Positions 1-8,513 of a DNA stretch of 64,000 nt are shown here, piece by piece. The position numbers and the translations under genes are program-made. The stretch is taken from positions 1 to 64,000 of the forward strand of contig PBFW01000036.1 in the NCBI GenBank assembly GCA_002719955.1, written 5' to 3'. The notes beneath the pieces are model-generated. The model did no database searches, was not told where the DNA came from, and saw only the letters and a program-made list of their open reading frames with translations. The stretch is from Deltaproteobacteria bacterium. GTDB lineage: Bacteria > Myxococcota_A > UBA9160 > UBA4427. Numbering within the stretch: the first letter of the stretch is position 1; the number at the start of each line of letters is the position of its first letter.

Positions 1-339
1 CGTGATCCCGCCCGCGCCTTGTGGATCCGACCCCGCGGCGTGATTCCGGATGACCCGGATCTGCATACGGCGATCCTCGTCTACGCGACCGACCGGACAT
101 TGATGTCGACGGCGATCCTCGGATCCGGAGGGATCCCGGGAAAGACCTTCATGGGTGCGAGCCTCGACCACGCGGTCTGGCTACACCGACCGATTCGCCT
201 CGACGATTGGCTCCTTTTCTCGTCGGTGAGCCCGGTGGCCAACGCGGCGCGCGCATTGATCTTCGGCGCACTCTACCGGCCGGACGGGGTCCAACTCGCG
301 TCGGTCGCCCAGGAAGCTCTGATTCGCAACAGACGTTAG
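1..339 (+). CDS. tesB: acyl-CoA thioesterase II, C-terminal part (5' end outside window)
   Basis: The frame is open from base 1 and ends at 337-339, so only the last 112 codons are present. The product is the second hot-dog domain of a TesB-type thioesterase, which hydrolyses acyl-CoA to free fatty acid and CoA in the cytoplasm. The diagnostic run is SLDHAVWLHRPIRLDDW with the conserved Asp-His pair, followed by a typical C-terminal beta strand region. The N-terminal hot-dog domain must lie upstream. It converges on valS with about 67 bp between the stops and no clear terminator. The family call is firm; substrate length cannot be told. Confidence 0.85.
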   Translation, partial: RDPARALWIRPRGVIPDDPDLHTAILVYATDRTLMSTAILGSGGIPGKTFMGASLDHAVWLHRPIRLDDWLLFSSVSPVANAARALIFGALYRPDGVQLASVAQEALIRNRR

Positions 340-406
340 GCGTTCACGACCAAAAAGATCGCGACTCGCCAGAGCAAGTCCAATCGCCGCCCGAGCGGAG
401 CGCCAC

Positions 407-3136
407 TCAGCGTTTCGGGGCCTTCTGGGGCTTCGGACCAAAAACGACCGACTCGATTTCGAAGGCATGAGCTTCAAGGCTCTCCCTGGGCACGAACTCG
501 TGGGACACGATACGCGCAGCCGAGAACACGTCGCTGGCCACGATTTCGAGAATCCCGAGTGTCGCCGGTGTGGCTGCCAGAGAAATCGACTCGACATCCC
601 GCCCCATCGACACCTCGGCGTCGGCTTTCGCCTTGTTGATCGCCGCCAGAGCAGCGACCGCAATCTCGAAGCTCTCGCCGTGGGCCGGAGCTTCGATCCC
701 GTCGAAGTCACCCTCCGCCGGCCAGGCCGCTGCGTGAATACTCCGAGTCGCTTCATCGACCCCGGAAAACGCCTCGTCCGCGAAAGCCCAGCTCCAGATC
801 TCTTCCGTGATATAGGGAAGCGTCGGCGCGAAGAGGCGCAGCAGGACCGAGAGTCCGAGCCGCAGAGAGGCCAGCGCCGAGCCGCTCGCGGCGGCCTCTG
901 CGCCCGTAGCGCCATCCGCGAACCCACGCGCCCGAACCTTCGCGAGTTCGAGATAGGTGTCGGTGAAATGCGTCCAGAAGAAACTCTCGATCTCCTGAAG
1001 CGCATGTGCGTATTGATAGGCGTCGAAGTTCTTCGTAGAGTCGCGGGTCAGCTTCCTCAATTTTGCGACGAAGGCACGGTCGAGTTCCTGCGTGATCGGT
1101 TTCGTCTCGCCGGTCTGGGAAAGAACGAATTTGGCGGCGTTGAACAACTTCGTCACGAGTCGCTTGCCGATCTTCCAGATGTTCTCGTCAAAGGCCGTAT
1201 CCGCGCCGGGCCGTGCGCTCGCCGCCCAGTAGCGAGCCGCATCCGCTGAATATTTCTCGATCAAGGGGAGTGGTGTCGTCACGTTCCCCTTGCTCTTCGA
1301 CATCTTCTTGCGATCGGGATCGAGAATCCAACCGGAGATGAGCGCGTTATGCCACGGCACTTCGTCCTCGTGAAGCATCGCCTTGGCAATCGTGTAGAAC
1401 GCCCAGGTTCGAATGATATCGTGCCCCTGTGGTCGCAGATCCGCAGGAAAGAGACGTGCGTGGCGCTCTTCGTCCTCACCCCAATGCGAACTGATCTGCG
1501 GTGTCATCGAACTCGTGAACCAGGTATCGAAGATATCCGGATCTCCCGTAAATCCGCCGGGCTGCGCACGCTGCGCCTCTTCGAACCCCTCGGGCGACTC
1601 CGTGGTCGGATCGACCGGCATCGCCGCGAGCTCCGCAACGATCGGATGGTCGTAGTCCGGGCAACCCGCGTCATCGAGCGGATACCAGACCGGAATCGGC
1701 ACACCAAAATAGCGTTGGCGGCTTAGGCACCAATCGAGGGAGAGATTCTGAGTCCAATCTCGATAGCGGGCCCACATATGGGGCGGATGCCATTGCAGTT
1801 CCTGCCCCTTGGCCAGGAGTTCGACCTTCTTGTCCATCAAACCGCAGAACCATTGGCGCGTCGGCAACAACTCGAGGGGCCGATCGCCCTTCTCGAAGAA
1901 CTTGACCGCATGCTGGATCGCTTCGGGCTCCTCCTGAAGTGGCGCGCCTCTCCCCGTCGCGCTGTGCCCGGTTTCGCTCAGGAGTTCGACCATGCGCGCC
2001 TGAGCCTGCTTGATGTTCTTGCCCGCAATCTCCGCGTAGGCCGCGTTCGCCTTCTCGGGCGCGAGACTCTCGAAGGGCGCCACCCCGAAATCGATTTCTT
2101 CGAGCCGTCCATGGGGTCCGATGATCTGGCGCAGGGCGAGGCCCTCTTCGCGCCACCATTGGACATCGGTCTGGTCGCCGAAAGTACACACCATCAAGAT
2201 GCCTGTTCCCTTGTCGGGATCCGCCAGCTCACTCGGGAAAATCGGAACCGGCGCGTGGAAAACCGGTGTGACCGCGCGCTTACCGAAAAAGGGCTTGAAG
2301 CGATCATCGTCCGGATGAGCGGTGACCCCGACGCACGCCGCCAACAACTCGGGCCGCGTCGTCGCGATCACGAAGGATGATTCCTCGCCTTCGATGGCAA
2401 ATTCGATCTGATGAAATGCGCCCGGCAGCTCGCGATCCTCGACCTCCGCCTGAGCGACGGCACATTGGAAGTCGACGTCCCACATCGTCGGGGCATCCGA
2501 CGTGTAGACATGCCCTTTCTCCCAGAGGTCACGGAAGGAACGCTGGGCCGTACGACGGCAATGGTCATCGATCGTCTGATATTCCTGGCGCCAATCGACC
2601 GAGAGACCCAGACGGTGCCAGAGCAGGCTGAAGGCGTCTTCGTCTTCCCGGATGAGGTCGTAACAAGCCTCGATGAAATTGGGACGCGAAACGAGCCGGG
2701 CCGGCTTCTTGCGCGTTTTCGCCGACGCCTGTTCGAAAACGAGCCCCGCTTCATAGGGCGTATTCGGATCGCAACGAATATGGAAATAGTTCTGGACGCG
2801 GCGCTCCGTGGGGAGACCGTTGTCGTCCCAACCCATGGGATAGAAGATATTCATGCCCCTCATGCGCTTGTAGCGCACGACGACATCCGCATGGGTATAG
2901 GAGAAGACATGTCCGATATGCAGCGATCCCGAGGCGGTCGGCGGCGGGGTGTCGACGACAAAGGTCTCTTCGCGCGATCGGGAGGGGTCGTAGTGATAGA
3001 CACCATTGCGCTGCCACTCGGCATCCCAGCGGGCTTCGACAGCGACGGCCTCGAAATGCTTCGGAAGGCGGGCGGGATCGATCGATCGCACGGGGATTCG
3101 CGGCGAAGCGCCGCCGGGCGTCTGGGGCTCACTCAT
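407..3136 (-). CDS. valS: valyl-tRNA synthetase
   Basis: A 909-residue class Ia aminoacyl-tRNA synthetase that charges tRNA-Val. The HIGH motif is at residues 73-76 and KMSKS at 611-615, with the CP1 editing domain between them. The segment WDDNGLPTERRVQNYF after HIGH is characteristic of the actinobacterial/archaeal-like ValRS branch. The C-terminus carries the anticodon-binding helical domain and ends without the long coiled coil of E. coli ValRS. The ATG at 3136 is preceded by a GAGAG-type ribosome site and keeps the usual short N-terminus. It appears monocistronic. Confidence 0.95.
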   Translation of the reverse strand: MSEPQTPGGASPRIPVRSIDPARLPKHFEAVAVEARWDAEWQRNGVYHYDPSRSREETFVVDTPPPTASGSLHIGHVFSYTHADVVVRYKRMRGMNIFYPMGWDDNGLPTERRVQNYFHIRCDPNTPYEAGLVFEQASAKTRKKPARLVSRPNFIEACYDLIREDEDAFSLLWHRLGLSVDWRQEYQTIDDHCRRTAQRSFRDLWEKGHVYTSDAPTMWDVDFQCAVAQAEVEDRELPGAFHQIEFAIEGEESSFVIATTRPELLAACVGVTAHPDDDRFKPFFGKRAVTPVFHAPVPIFPSELADPDKGTGILMVCTFGDQTDVQWWREEGLALRQIIGPHGRLEEIDFGVAPFESLAPEKANAAYAEIAGKNIKQAQARMVELLSETGHSATGRGAPLQEEPEAIQHAVKFFEKGDRPLELLPTRQWFCGLMDKKVELLAKGQELQWHPPHMWARYRDWTQNLSLDWCLSRQRYFGVPIPVWYPLDDAGCPDYDHPIVAELAAMPVDPTTESPEGFEEAQRAQPGGFTGDPDIFDTWFTSSMTPQISSHWGEDEERHARLFPADLRPQGHDIIRTWAFYTIAKAMLHEDEVPWHNALISGWILDPDRKKMSKSKGNVTTPLPLIEKYSADAARYWAASARPGADTAFDENIWKIGKRLVTKLFNAAKFVLSQTGETKPITQELDRAFVAKLRKLTRDSTKNFDAYQYAHALQEIESFFWTHFTDTYLELAKVRARGFADGATGAEAAASGSALASLRLGLSVLLRLFAPTLPYITEEIWSWAFADEAFSGVDEATRSIHAAAWPAEGDFDGIEAPAHGESFEIAVAALAAINKAKADAEVSMGRDVESISLAATPATLGILEIVASDVFSAARIVSHEFVPRESLEAHAFEIESVVFGPKPQKAPKR

Positions 3137-3367
3137 CGGATTCTCTCGGGATGCGGCGCCGAATCGGTTAGAGCACGTGCGCGCGGCGGGGAAGGTGGGT
3201 GAAGGGAGCAGGATCGAAAACGCGCGAGCATAGTCCAGCTCGCCCCCGGGTCGCTCGTCCGACGTTCACCGAGAGCGATTCGGGCTTCCACCGGGAATCC
3301 GACCCACACCGGAAGCGTGGGCATCCGCGGGCTCGGGTCACCTCCTCGTCCGACCGACAAGCTCGTC

Positions 3368-4137
3368 ATGCTCTTCGGAAAACGCAAGAAGAAGGCGCCC
3401 GCGAACCCGACGGGCGAGGACACACCGACGCGCGAGGCGTCGAACGCTGAATCCGCAGACATCATTCTGGCGGATCGCGCACTCGATTTCATGGCGGAGC
3501 TACTGCGCATCTTGGGCGAGCACGCCTTCGACATCAACGGGATGAGCGCCGAGAAGATCGAGGCCTATTTCAAGACCTGGCGCGGCACCTCCTTGTGGGC
3601 GTCCCCCCGCCAAACCGAGATTCTGGAAAGGACGAGGAGGGCGAGCAGGAGAGCGCCTCCACCAAACGCGATCTTCCCGGCTTGCGCCGGGCTTTCCTCG
3701 AACACCGAGAATGCGAGGCCGAATACGTCACGAACTCACTCGGCAGCTTCCGCGATGCCGCGTGGGCCTTCATCTCCGGCCTGCGCCGCTCCCTCAGCGT
3801 CGAACAGAACGCGGATCGCCGAATCGGTCATCGCATGCGCCGGCTCGAGGGTGCGGTTCGAGGCGGCGCGGAATTCGCGATTGTCCTGCGCGACATCACC
3901 CCGCCCGTCGCCACCGACCCGGCCAAACGCGGCATGATGGCGATCCGCAACCTCGGGGCTCCCTACGAGGGCCTCGACGAACCAGTCCGGATCACAATCT
4001 CGATGGGAATCGCGCGACTCCGGCCGGGCGAATCCGCCTCTTCCTGGATCGAGCGTGCGGGCCGGGCGCTCTACCAGGCCAAGGAGGGCGGGCGGGGCCG
4101 AATCGAGGTCGACCCGATCGACCTCGACGAGTCCTAG
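3368..4137 (+). pseudogene. broken GGDEF (diguanylate cyclase-type) gene: frameshift plus internal deletion
   Basis: Two frames together give a recognisable protein. The first (from ATG 3368) encodes about 70 residues ending ...EAYFKTW. The second carries HLLVGVPPPNRD, an N-terminal regulatory region, and then the second half of a GGDEF domain ([35 protein letters not shown]). Restoring one G at 3580/3581 (tgg-cgc to tgg-gcg-cgg) joins them as TWARHLLVG, which reads naturally for this family. A second lesion removes about 120 residues between RRLEGAV and RGGAEF, including the DxLTxLxNR half of the cyclase domain, and the signature itself is GGAEF instead of GG(D/E)EF. It cannot make c-di-GMP. 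Confidence 0.85.
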
Positions 4138-4342
4138 GCCTCGTCGAGCCCCTCCCATCGCGCATGGGAAACCCATACCCCCCGGGATACACCCGGAATC
4201 AAAAACGAATCGGCGGGGTTTCTCCGGCGGCATCTTGCCACGGGCGGATGCGCCCCGTACTCTTCTGCGCCTCTTGAGCCCTATAGCCTTTGACAGCCCT
4301 TCCGCCTCGTCCGCGGCGGTCTGGGCGGAGCAATGCCTTCGA

Positions 4343-4648
4343 ATGGCGAAGAAATCCCAAATCAACCGAGACAACCGACGGCACGAACTGATCGCAAAAT
4401 ACGCCGATCGGCGCGACGCGCTGCGCAAGATCCTCAAGGATCCGAACGCATCGATCGAGGATAAGCTCGAAGCCCAGAACGGTTTCGCGAAGCTACCCCG
4501 CAACTCCTGCTCGACCCGCAAGAATAATCGCTGCGCGATCTCGGGTCGATCGAAGGCCTATTACAACAAGTTCGGAATCTCCCGCATCGCCCTGCGCGAG
4601 CTCGCCCTTCGTGGACAGCTCCCCGGCGTGCGCAAGTCGAGCTGGTAA
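4343..4648 (+). CDS. rpsN: 30S ribosomal protein S14, zinc-free (C-) type
   Basis: A 101-residue S14 of the long form. The C-terminal signature [20 protein letters not shown]...LPGVRKSSW is diagnostic. The paired CxxC motifs of the short zinc-binding S14 are absent, so this is the cysteine-poor type. It sits outside the main ribosomal protein operon and 14 bp before an L31 type B gene, a pairing seen in zinc-limitation (Zur) ribosome-remodelling loci. I saw no obvious Zur box upstream. Start at ATG 4343 gives the family-typical MAKKS N-terminus. Confidence 0.93.
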   Translation: MAKKSQINRDNRRHELIAKYADRRDALRKILKDPNASIEDKLEAQNGFAKLPRNSCSTRKNNRCAISGRSKAYYNKFGISRIALRELALRGQLPGVRKSSW

Positions 4649-4662
4649 GAAGACGAACCCTC

Positions 4663-4908
4663 ATGAAACCTGAAATTCATCCCGACTATCACAAGGTGAT
4701 CTTCATCGACTCCGCCACGGGCAATGAGTGGACCAGCCGCTCGACCGTGACCTCGAAGGAGACGCGCGAACTCGACGGTGAAGACGTACCGGTCGTCCGT
4801 CTCGAGATCTCCTCCGTCAGCCACCCCTTCTGGACCGGCAAGATGCGCGAACTCGATGCCGATGGGAAGATCGACCGCTTCCGCAAGCGCTACGGGACCA
4901 AGAAGTAG
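4663..4908 (+). CDS. rpmE2: 50S ribosomal protein L31 type B
   Basis: An 81-residue L31 of the type B class. MKPEIHPDYHKVIFIDSATG, VRLEISSVSHPFWTGK and the basic tail RFRKRYGTKK match the family. It has no cysteine at all, so it is the zinc-independent paralogue that can replace the zinc-binding L31. It lies 14 bp after rpsN, almost certainly in one transcript, which ends at the strong hairpin just downstream. Confidence 0.94.
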   Translation: MKPEIHPDYHKVIFIDSATGNEWTSRSTVTSKETRELDGEDVPVVRLEISSVSHPFWTGKMRELDADGKIDRFRKRYGTKK

Positions 4909-4947
4909 CGAGCGCCAGCCACTTCTCTTCGGTGACCGATTCGAGGA

Positions 4948-4980
4948 CGAGGGATCCCAATCGTGGGATCCCTCGTTTTC
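4948..4980 (+). terminator. Rho-independent terminator of rpsN-rpmE2
   Basis: A perfect 12-bp stem (CGAGGGATCCCA at 4948-4959 against 4964-4975) with a four-base loop ATCG, followed directly by TTTTC. It is about 40 bp past the rpmE2 stop and ends the ribosomal-protein transcript before the DUF3604 gene. Confidence 0.9.
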
Positions 4981-5127
4981 CTTTGGGACCCCGACCGGCG
5001 GCTCGCACGGATCCGGCGCCGCCCGTGACCTTCGCGTATCGTCCTGAAACCGGGTGGAGCGAGCGAGTCTCGTCCTGACGGCCGAGATCGGTGACGCACT
5101 TCGGTGGCCCACCACGAGGGAAACTCC

Positions 5128-7167
5128 ATGTCGATCCGCACCGCCACGTCCCTGGTCTCGATCTCGCTATTGCTTGCGATCGCCTGTGGCCACCTGATCT
5201 TGATGCGCCCGGCCGCGGAGGATTGGGAGCCCGATGTCGCGGTCGCGGAACGAAGGAGCGCGCCTGCAAGGGCCACCTGCGCGAATTCGAACCCACTCCG
5301 ACAGGCTTTCTTCGGCGACCTGCATATCCACACCAAACACTCGATGGACGCGCGTGCGCGCGACATGCTCGGTACGCCTAACGATGCGCTCCGCTTCGCC
5401 CGCGGCGAAGCGATCGGCTTCGGACCCTTCGACGCCGCAAACAAGGGCTCCCGCCGCGCCCAGCTCGAACGCCCACTCGATTTCGCGGCCGTAACGGATC
5501 ACGCCGAATGGATCGGAGAGATCGGGCTCTGCACGACCCCGGGCTCCGCCTCCTACGATTCTGAGAGCTGCCGGGGCTTCCGGGGCGAGATCGAGGTCAG
5601 GCCCCCGATCCCCGGCCTGAAGGGGCACGGAACCATGACGGCGATCATCGGCCTCTTCGATCGCAAAAGGGACATCTGTGGCAGCGACGGCGCGCTTTGT
5701 CGCGAGTCGCTGCTCGACGCGTGGCGCAGCACCCAACGTGCGACGGAGCGCTGGAATGACACGACGGAGAGCTGCTCGTTCACGACTTTCCATGGCTGGG
5801 AACACAGCTATTCCGTCAACATGTCCAAGGTCCATCGCAATATCATCTTCCGAAACGCGAGCGTCCCCGAAATCCCGATCTCATCGCTCGAAGCACCCGA
5901 TGCGATCGATCTCTGGGATCGACTGGACGCCCTCTGCACGAATGCCGGCAGCGGTTGTGAAGCCCTCACCATCCCCCACAACCCGAATGTCTCGAATGGC
6001 CGAATCTTCGAGATCTCCTGGAAACGGGAATCGCGAGGGGAGCAGCGGCGACAGGCGAATATTCGCGCGCGCATGGATCGCGTCGTCGAGATCATGCAAG
6101 TGAAAGGCGAGTCCGAGTGCCAGAACGGGATGTTCGGCGTCGTCGGAGCGGAGGACGAGCTCTGTGATTTCGAGAAGCTTCGGGCCTTCAAGCAGGAACG
6201 CCCCGAAGATTGCGAGGAGGGGATCGGTTCCGGCGCCCTGAACGGAAAGGGCTGTCAGTCACGTGTCGATTTCGCGCGCTACGCGCTGATCGAGGGTCTG
6301 AGAGAGGCGGAGCGGATCGGCATCAATCCCTTTCGATTCGGCTTTATCGGAAGTACGGATGGCCACAATGCCAATCCAGGGGACGTCGAGGAAAGCGACT
6401 GGCAGGGCTGCTGCGCGAACAAGGATGCGTCGGTTGAAAAGCGCCTCGACACGACACCGAGCTTCGGCGGGGCGGGCCCGATCGGCCGCAACCCGGGCGG
6501 GCTCATCGGCGTCTGGTCCGAGGAGAACACCCGCGACTCGATCTTCGATGCAATTCAGCGACGGGAGACCTTCGCCACGAGCGGCACGCGCATGACACCG
6601 CGCTTTTTCGGCGGTTGGGATCTTCCCGAAGACCTCTGCGAACGGGGCGACCTCGTCCGAGCCGGGTACGAGATGGGGGTGCCGATGGGAGAATTACTGA
6701 AATCGCCCGATCAATCCGGACTGGCGCCCACCTTCGCCGCGAGCGTCGCCCGTGATCCGGGCACCCCCGAACATCCCGGCGGCCTTCTCGATCGTCTCCA
6801 GATCATCAAGGTCTGGCATGGCCAGGATGGCCAATTCCATCAGTCCGTCCATGATCTCGCCGGCCGACTCGCCGGCACCGAGAGTCGCGAGCCCGCATCC
6901 GTCGATCTCTCCAGCTGTAGGCCCCAGGGAGCGGGGCACGACCAGCTCTGTGCCGTGTGGACGGATCCCGCATTCGACGCGGAGCGCGCTGCCGCCTACT
7001 ACGTTCGCGCCGTGGAAAATCCGAGCTGTCGTTGGAGTTGGCGCAGCTGCCTCGAGATTCCCGATGGCGAACGGCCGGTGGGATGCAGCGACCCGGAGAT
7101 CCCCCGCGTCATCCAAGAACGGGTCTGGACTTCACCGATCTGGTTCGAGCCGGCGCAAGCTTCCTGA
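5128..7167 (+). CDS. DUF3604 family protein, exported
   Basis: A 679-residue protein of the DUF3604 family, whose function is not established. It has a metal-hydrolase (PHP-like) look: FFGDLHIHTKHSMDA near the N-terminus, AAVTDHAEWIGE, and GFIGSTDGHNANPG provide the His/Asp pattern expected for metal ligands. The first 25 residues form a hydrophobic signal ending LLLAIACG, possibly a non-canonical lipobox. There are many cysteines in the mature part, consistent with export. The ATG at 5128 is preferred over one 24 bp upstream because GAGGG lies 8 bp before it. It stands alone, after the rpmE2 terminator. Confidence 0.85.
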   Translation: MSIRTATSLVSISLLLAIACGHLILMRPAAEDWEPDVAVAERRSAPARATCANSNPLRQAFFGDLHIHTKHSMDARARDMLGTPNDALRFARGEAIGFGPFDAANKGSRRAQLERPLDFAAVTDHAEWIGEIGLCTTPGSASYDSESCRGFRGEIEVRPPIPGLKGHGTMTAIIGLFDRKRDICGSDGALCRESLLDAWRSTQRATERWNDTTESCSFTTFHGWEHSYSVNMSKVHRNIIFRNASVPEIPISSLEAPDAIDLWDRLDALCTNAGSGCEALTIPHNPNVSNGRIFEISWKRESRGEQRRQANIRARMDRVVEIMQVKGESECQNGMFGVVGAEDELCDFEKLRAFKQERPEDCEEGIGSGALNGKGCQSRVDFARYALIEGLREAERIGINPFRFGFIGSTDGHNANPGDVEESDWQGCCANKDASVEKRLDTTPSFGGAGPIGRNPGGLIGVWSEENTRDSIFDAIQRRETFATSGTRMTPRFFGGWDLPEDLCERGDLVRAGYEMGVPMGELLKSPDQSGLAPTFAASVARDPGTPEHPGGLLDRLQIIKVWHGQDGQFHQSVHDLAGRLAGTESREPASVDLSSCRPQGAGHDQLCAVWTDPAFDAERAAAYYVRAVENPSCRWSWRSCLEIPDGERPVGCSDPEIPRVIQERVWTSPIWFEPAQAS

Positions 7168-7210
7168 GCGGCAAGCCTTCGGCCGAGACCGATCGCGAAA
7201 ACGAAAATCG

Positions 7211-7246
7211 GCGGCTGGGGCGGCTGGGGCGGCTGGGGCGGCTGGG
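7211..7246. repeat. 9-bp tandem repeat, four perfect copies
   Basis: Four exact copies of GCGGCTGGG in the 85-bp gap between the convergent DUF3604 and rpmB genes. The unit is a multiple of three but the array is not translated in either neighbour. It is probably a slippage-prone simple repeat. Confidence 0.9.
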
Positions 7247-7252
7247 AAAAGA

Positions 7253-7540
7253 CTAACGTCCCGACAGCTTGCGACGGATCTTGTTCTTGATGCTCAGCGC
7301 CCGGGGCTGCAGCTTGCTGTCGTCCGTGTCGAGAAGGAAGCTGTCGAGGCCCCCCTTCTTCTGCACGGTGCGCAGGGTGCGCGTGGCGATATTCAGCGAG
7401 ATGCGCTGACCGAGGGTCTCGGACTGAAGCCTGACCTTCTGGATATTCGGTTCGAATCGGCGATTGGTCGCGCGCTTGGAGTGGGACACGTTGTGTCCGT
7501 ACTGAACCTTCTTGCCTGTCAATGCACACACGCGAGCCAT
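7253..7540 (-). CDS. rpmB: 50S ribosomal protein L28, zinc-free (C-) type
   Basis: A 95-residue L28. MARVCALTGKKVQYGHNVSHSKRATNRRFEPN is the conserved N-terminus (read as shorter motifs: TGKK, NVSHS, RRFEPN). Only one cysteine is present where the zinc-binding form has CxxC, so this is the zinc-independent type, like the S14 and L31B encoded 2.4 kb away on the other strand. The ATG at 7540 gives the standard start. No L33 gene is adjacent. Confidence 0.93.
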   Translation of the reverse strand: MARVCALTGKKVQYGHNVSHSKRATNRRFEPNIQKVRLQSETLGQRISLNIATRTLRTVQKKGGLDSFLLDTDDSKLQPRALSIKNKIRRKLSGR

Positions 7541-7663
7541 GCCATCACTCCGCCGGATCTCACCGCTCCGGCCCTTCGGGGCCCGCTCGGGTGACTGATT
7601 CGGCTTGAATCGAGAGGGGCGCGAGGCCTTCACGGCCTTGCGGGAGCGCAGTTTTTAGCGAGA

Positions 7664-7691
7664 GGCCGCCACGGGGTCAACCGTGGCGGCC
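7664..7691. other. 11-bp inverted repeat between the PspA-like gene and rpmB
   Basis: GGCCGCCACGG and its exact complement are separated by six bases. It lies 44 bp past the stop of the PspA-like gene and upstream of rpmB on the same strand. Read in the minus direction there is no U run after the stem, so it is not a canonical intrinsic terminator. It may still stabilise the 3' end or terminate weakly. Confidence 0.5.
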
Positions 7692-7734
7692 CTGGAAGTC
7701 GCCTTCCCCAGGGGCAGGGCGGGGAAGTTACCCC

Positions 7735-8487
7735 TCAGCGGGCCGCTGGAACCGACTCGTGCGCAGTCTGAATCAGCGAGGCGGGAATCGAGGACGTCGC
7801 GAGTTCCTGTTTCAGGCTCGCCAGTTCGGCGCGAGCAGATTCACTGCGGGCCTCATCCCGAAAGCTTCGCAGCCTCACGCGAAAGGCGTCGCCCTCCTCG
7901 CCGAGTTCCCTGTTCACCTCGCCCTCCAGCACCGCCCGGGAGATGTGTTCACGCACGTTCTCAAGGGCATCCATCTCCGCATCGATCGAGAGGCCCTCGA
8001 TCGCCGACTGGAGCCGCCGCCGGGCGCGGGCGTTCGCCAGGGTCGCGAGCATCCGGCCCTTCTCCCGCACCAGCGATCGGATCTCTTCACGAAAACGCAC
8101 GAGATTGGTCTTGGCCTCCTCGGCCTGGGCGCGCACCTGGTCGAGCTCCTGCTCGGCCCGTTCGAGATCCTCGAAGAGCGCCTGCTTGCGGGAGATGAGT
8201 GTGAGCGAAGTCTCCTCCTCGCCCCGGCGAACGGAACGACGCACATCATCGTGCAGCCGGGCGATCTCCGCGCGACGATCGGCGATCTCACTCTCGAGCT
8301 TGTTGCGCATGTAGAGAATGCCGGCGACGGCGTCCTTCAACTCGCGGTATTGGCGCACACGCTCGGCGATCGCCTGTTCGTAGACGACGTCCGGTGCCTG
8401 CTGTTCCCGATCGCGCACCCAAGAGCCGAAGAGGCCCCCGAAGAGACTGCGCATTCGGGCGAACATGCCGGGTTTCTGATGGGACAT
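7735..8487 (-). CDS. PspA/IM30 (Vipp1)-like coiled-coil protein
   Basis: A 250-residue protein, almost entirely predicted coiled coil. It starts with an amphipathic segment (MFARMRSLFGGLFGSWV) like the membrane-binding helix of PspA. Long heptad-rich helices full of Glu, Arg and Leu follow, similar in length and layout to PspA/IM30 (about 220 residues), the ESCRT-III-like envelope-stress proteins of the inner membrane. It has a strong ribosome site, GGAGG, 6 bp before ATG 8487, and lies 26 bp after the NtrC-type regulator gene, so it is probably the last gene of the kinase-kinase-regulator operon. Sequence identity to PspA is low, so PspA-like is the safe call. Confidence 0.6.
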   Translation of the reverse strand: MSHQKPGMFARMRSLFGGLFGSWVRDREQQAPDVVYEQAIAERVRQYRELKDAVAGILYMRNKLESEIADRRAEIARLHDDVRRSVRRGEEETSLTLISRKQALFEDLERAEQELDQVRAQAEEAKTNLVRFREEIRSLVREKGRMLATLANARARRRLQSAIEGLSIDAEMDALENVREHISRAVLEGEVNRELGEEGDAFRVRLRSFRDEARSESARAELASLKQELATSSIPASLIQTAHESVPAAR

Positions 8488-8513
8488 CTTTCCTCCTTCG
8501 CCGGATGAACCGG

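Noticed and set aside
4200-4343. A Zur box upstream of the zinc-free S14/L31B genes
   Set aside because: Expected from the gene set, but no palindrome of the AT-rich Zur type is visible in this GC-rich leader.
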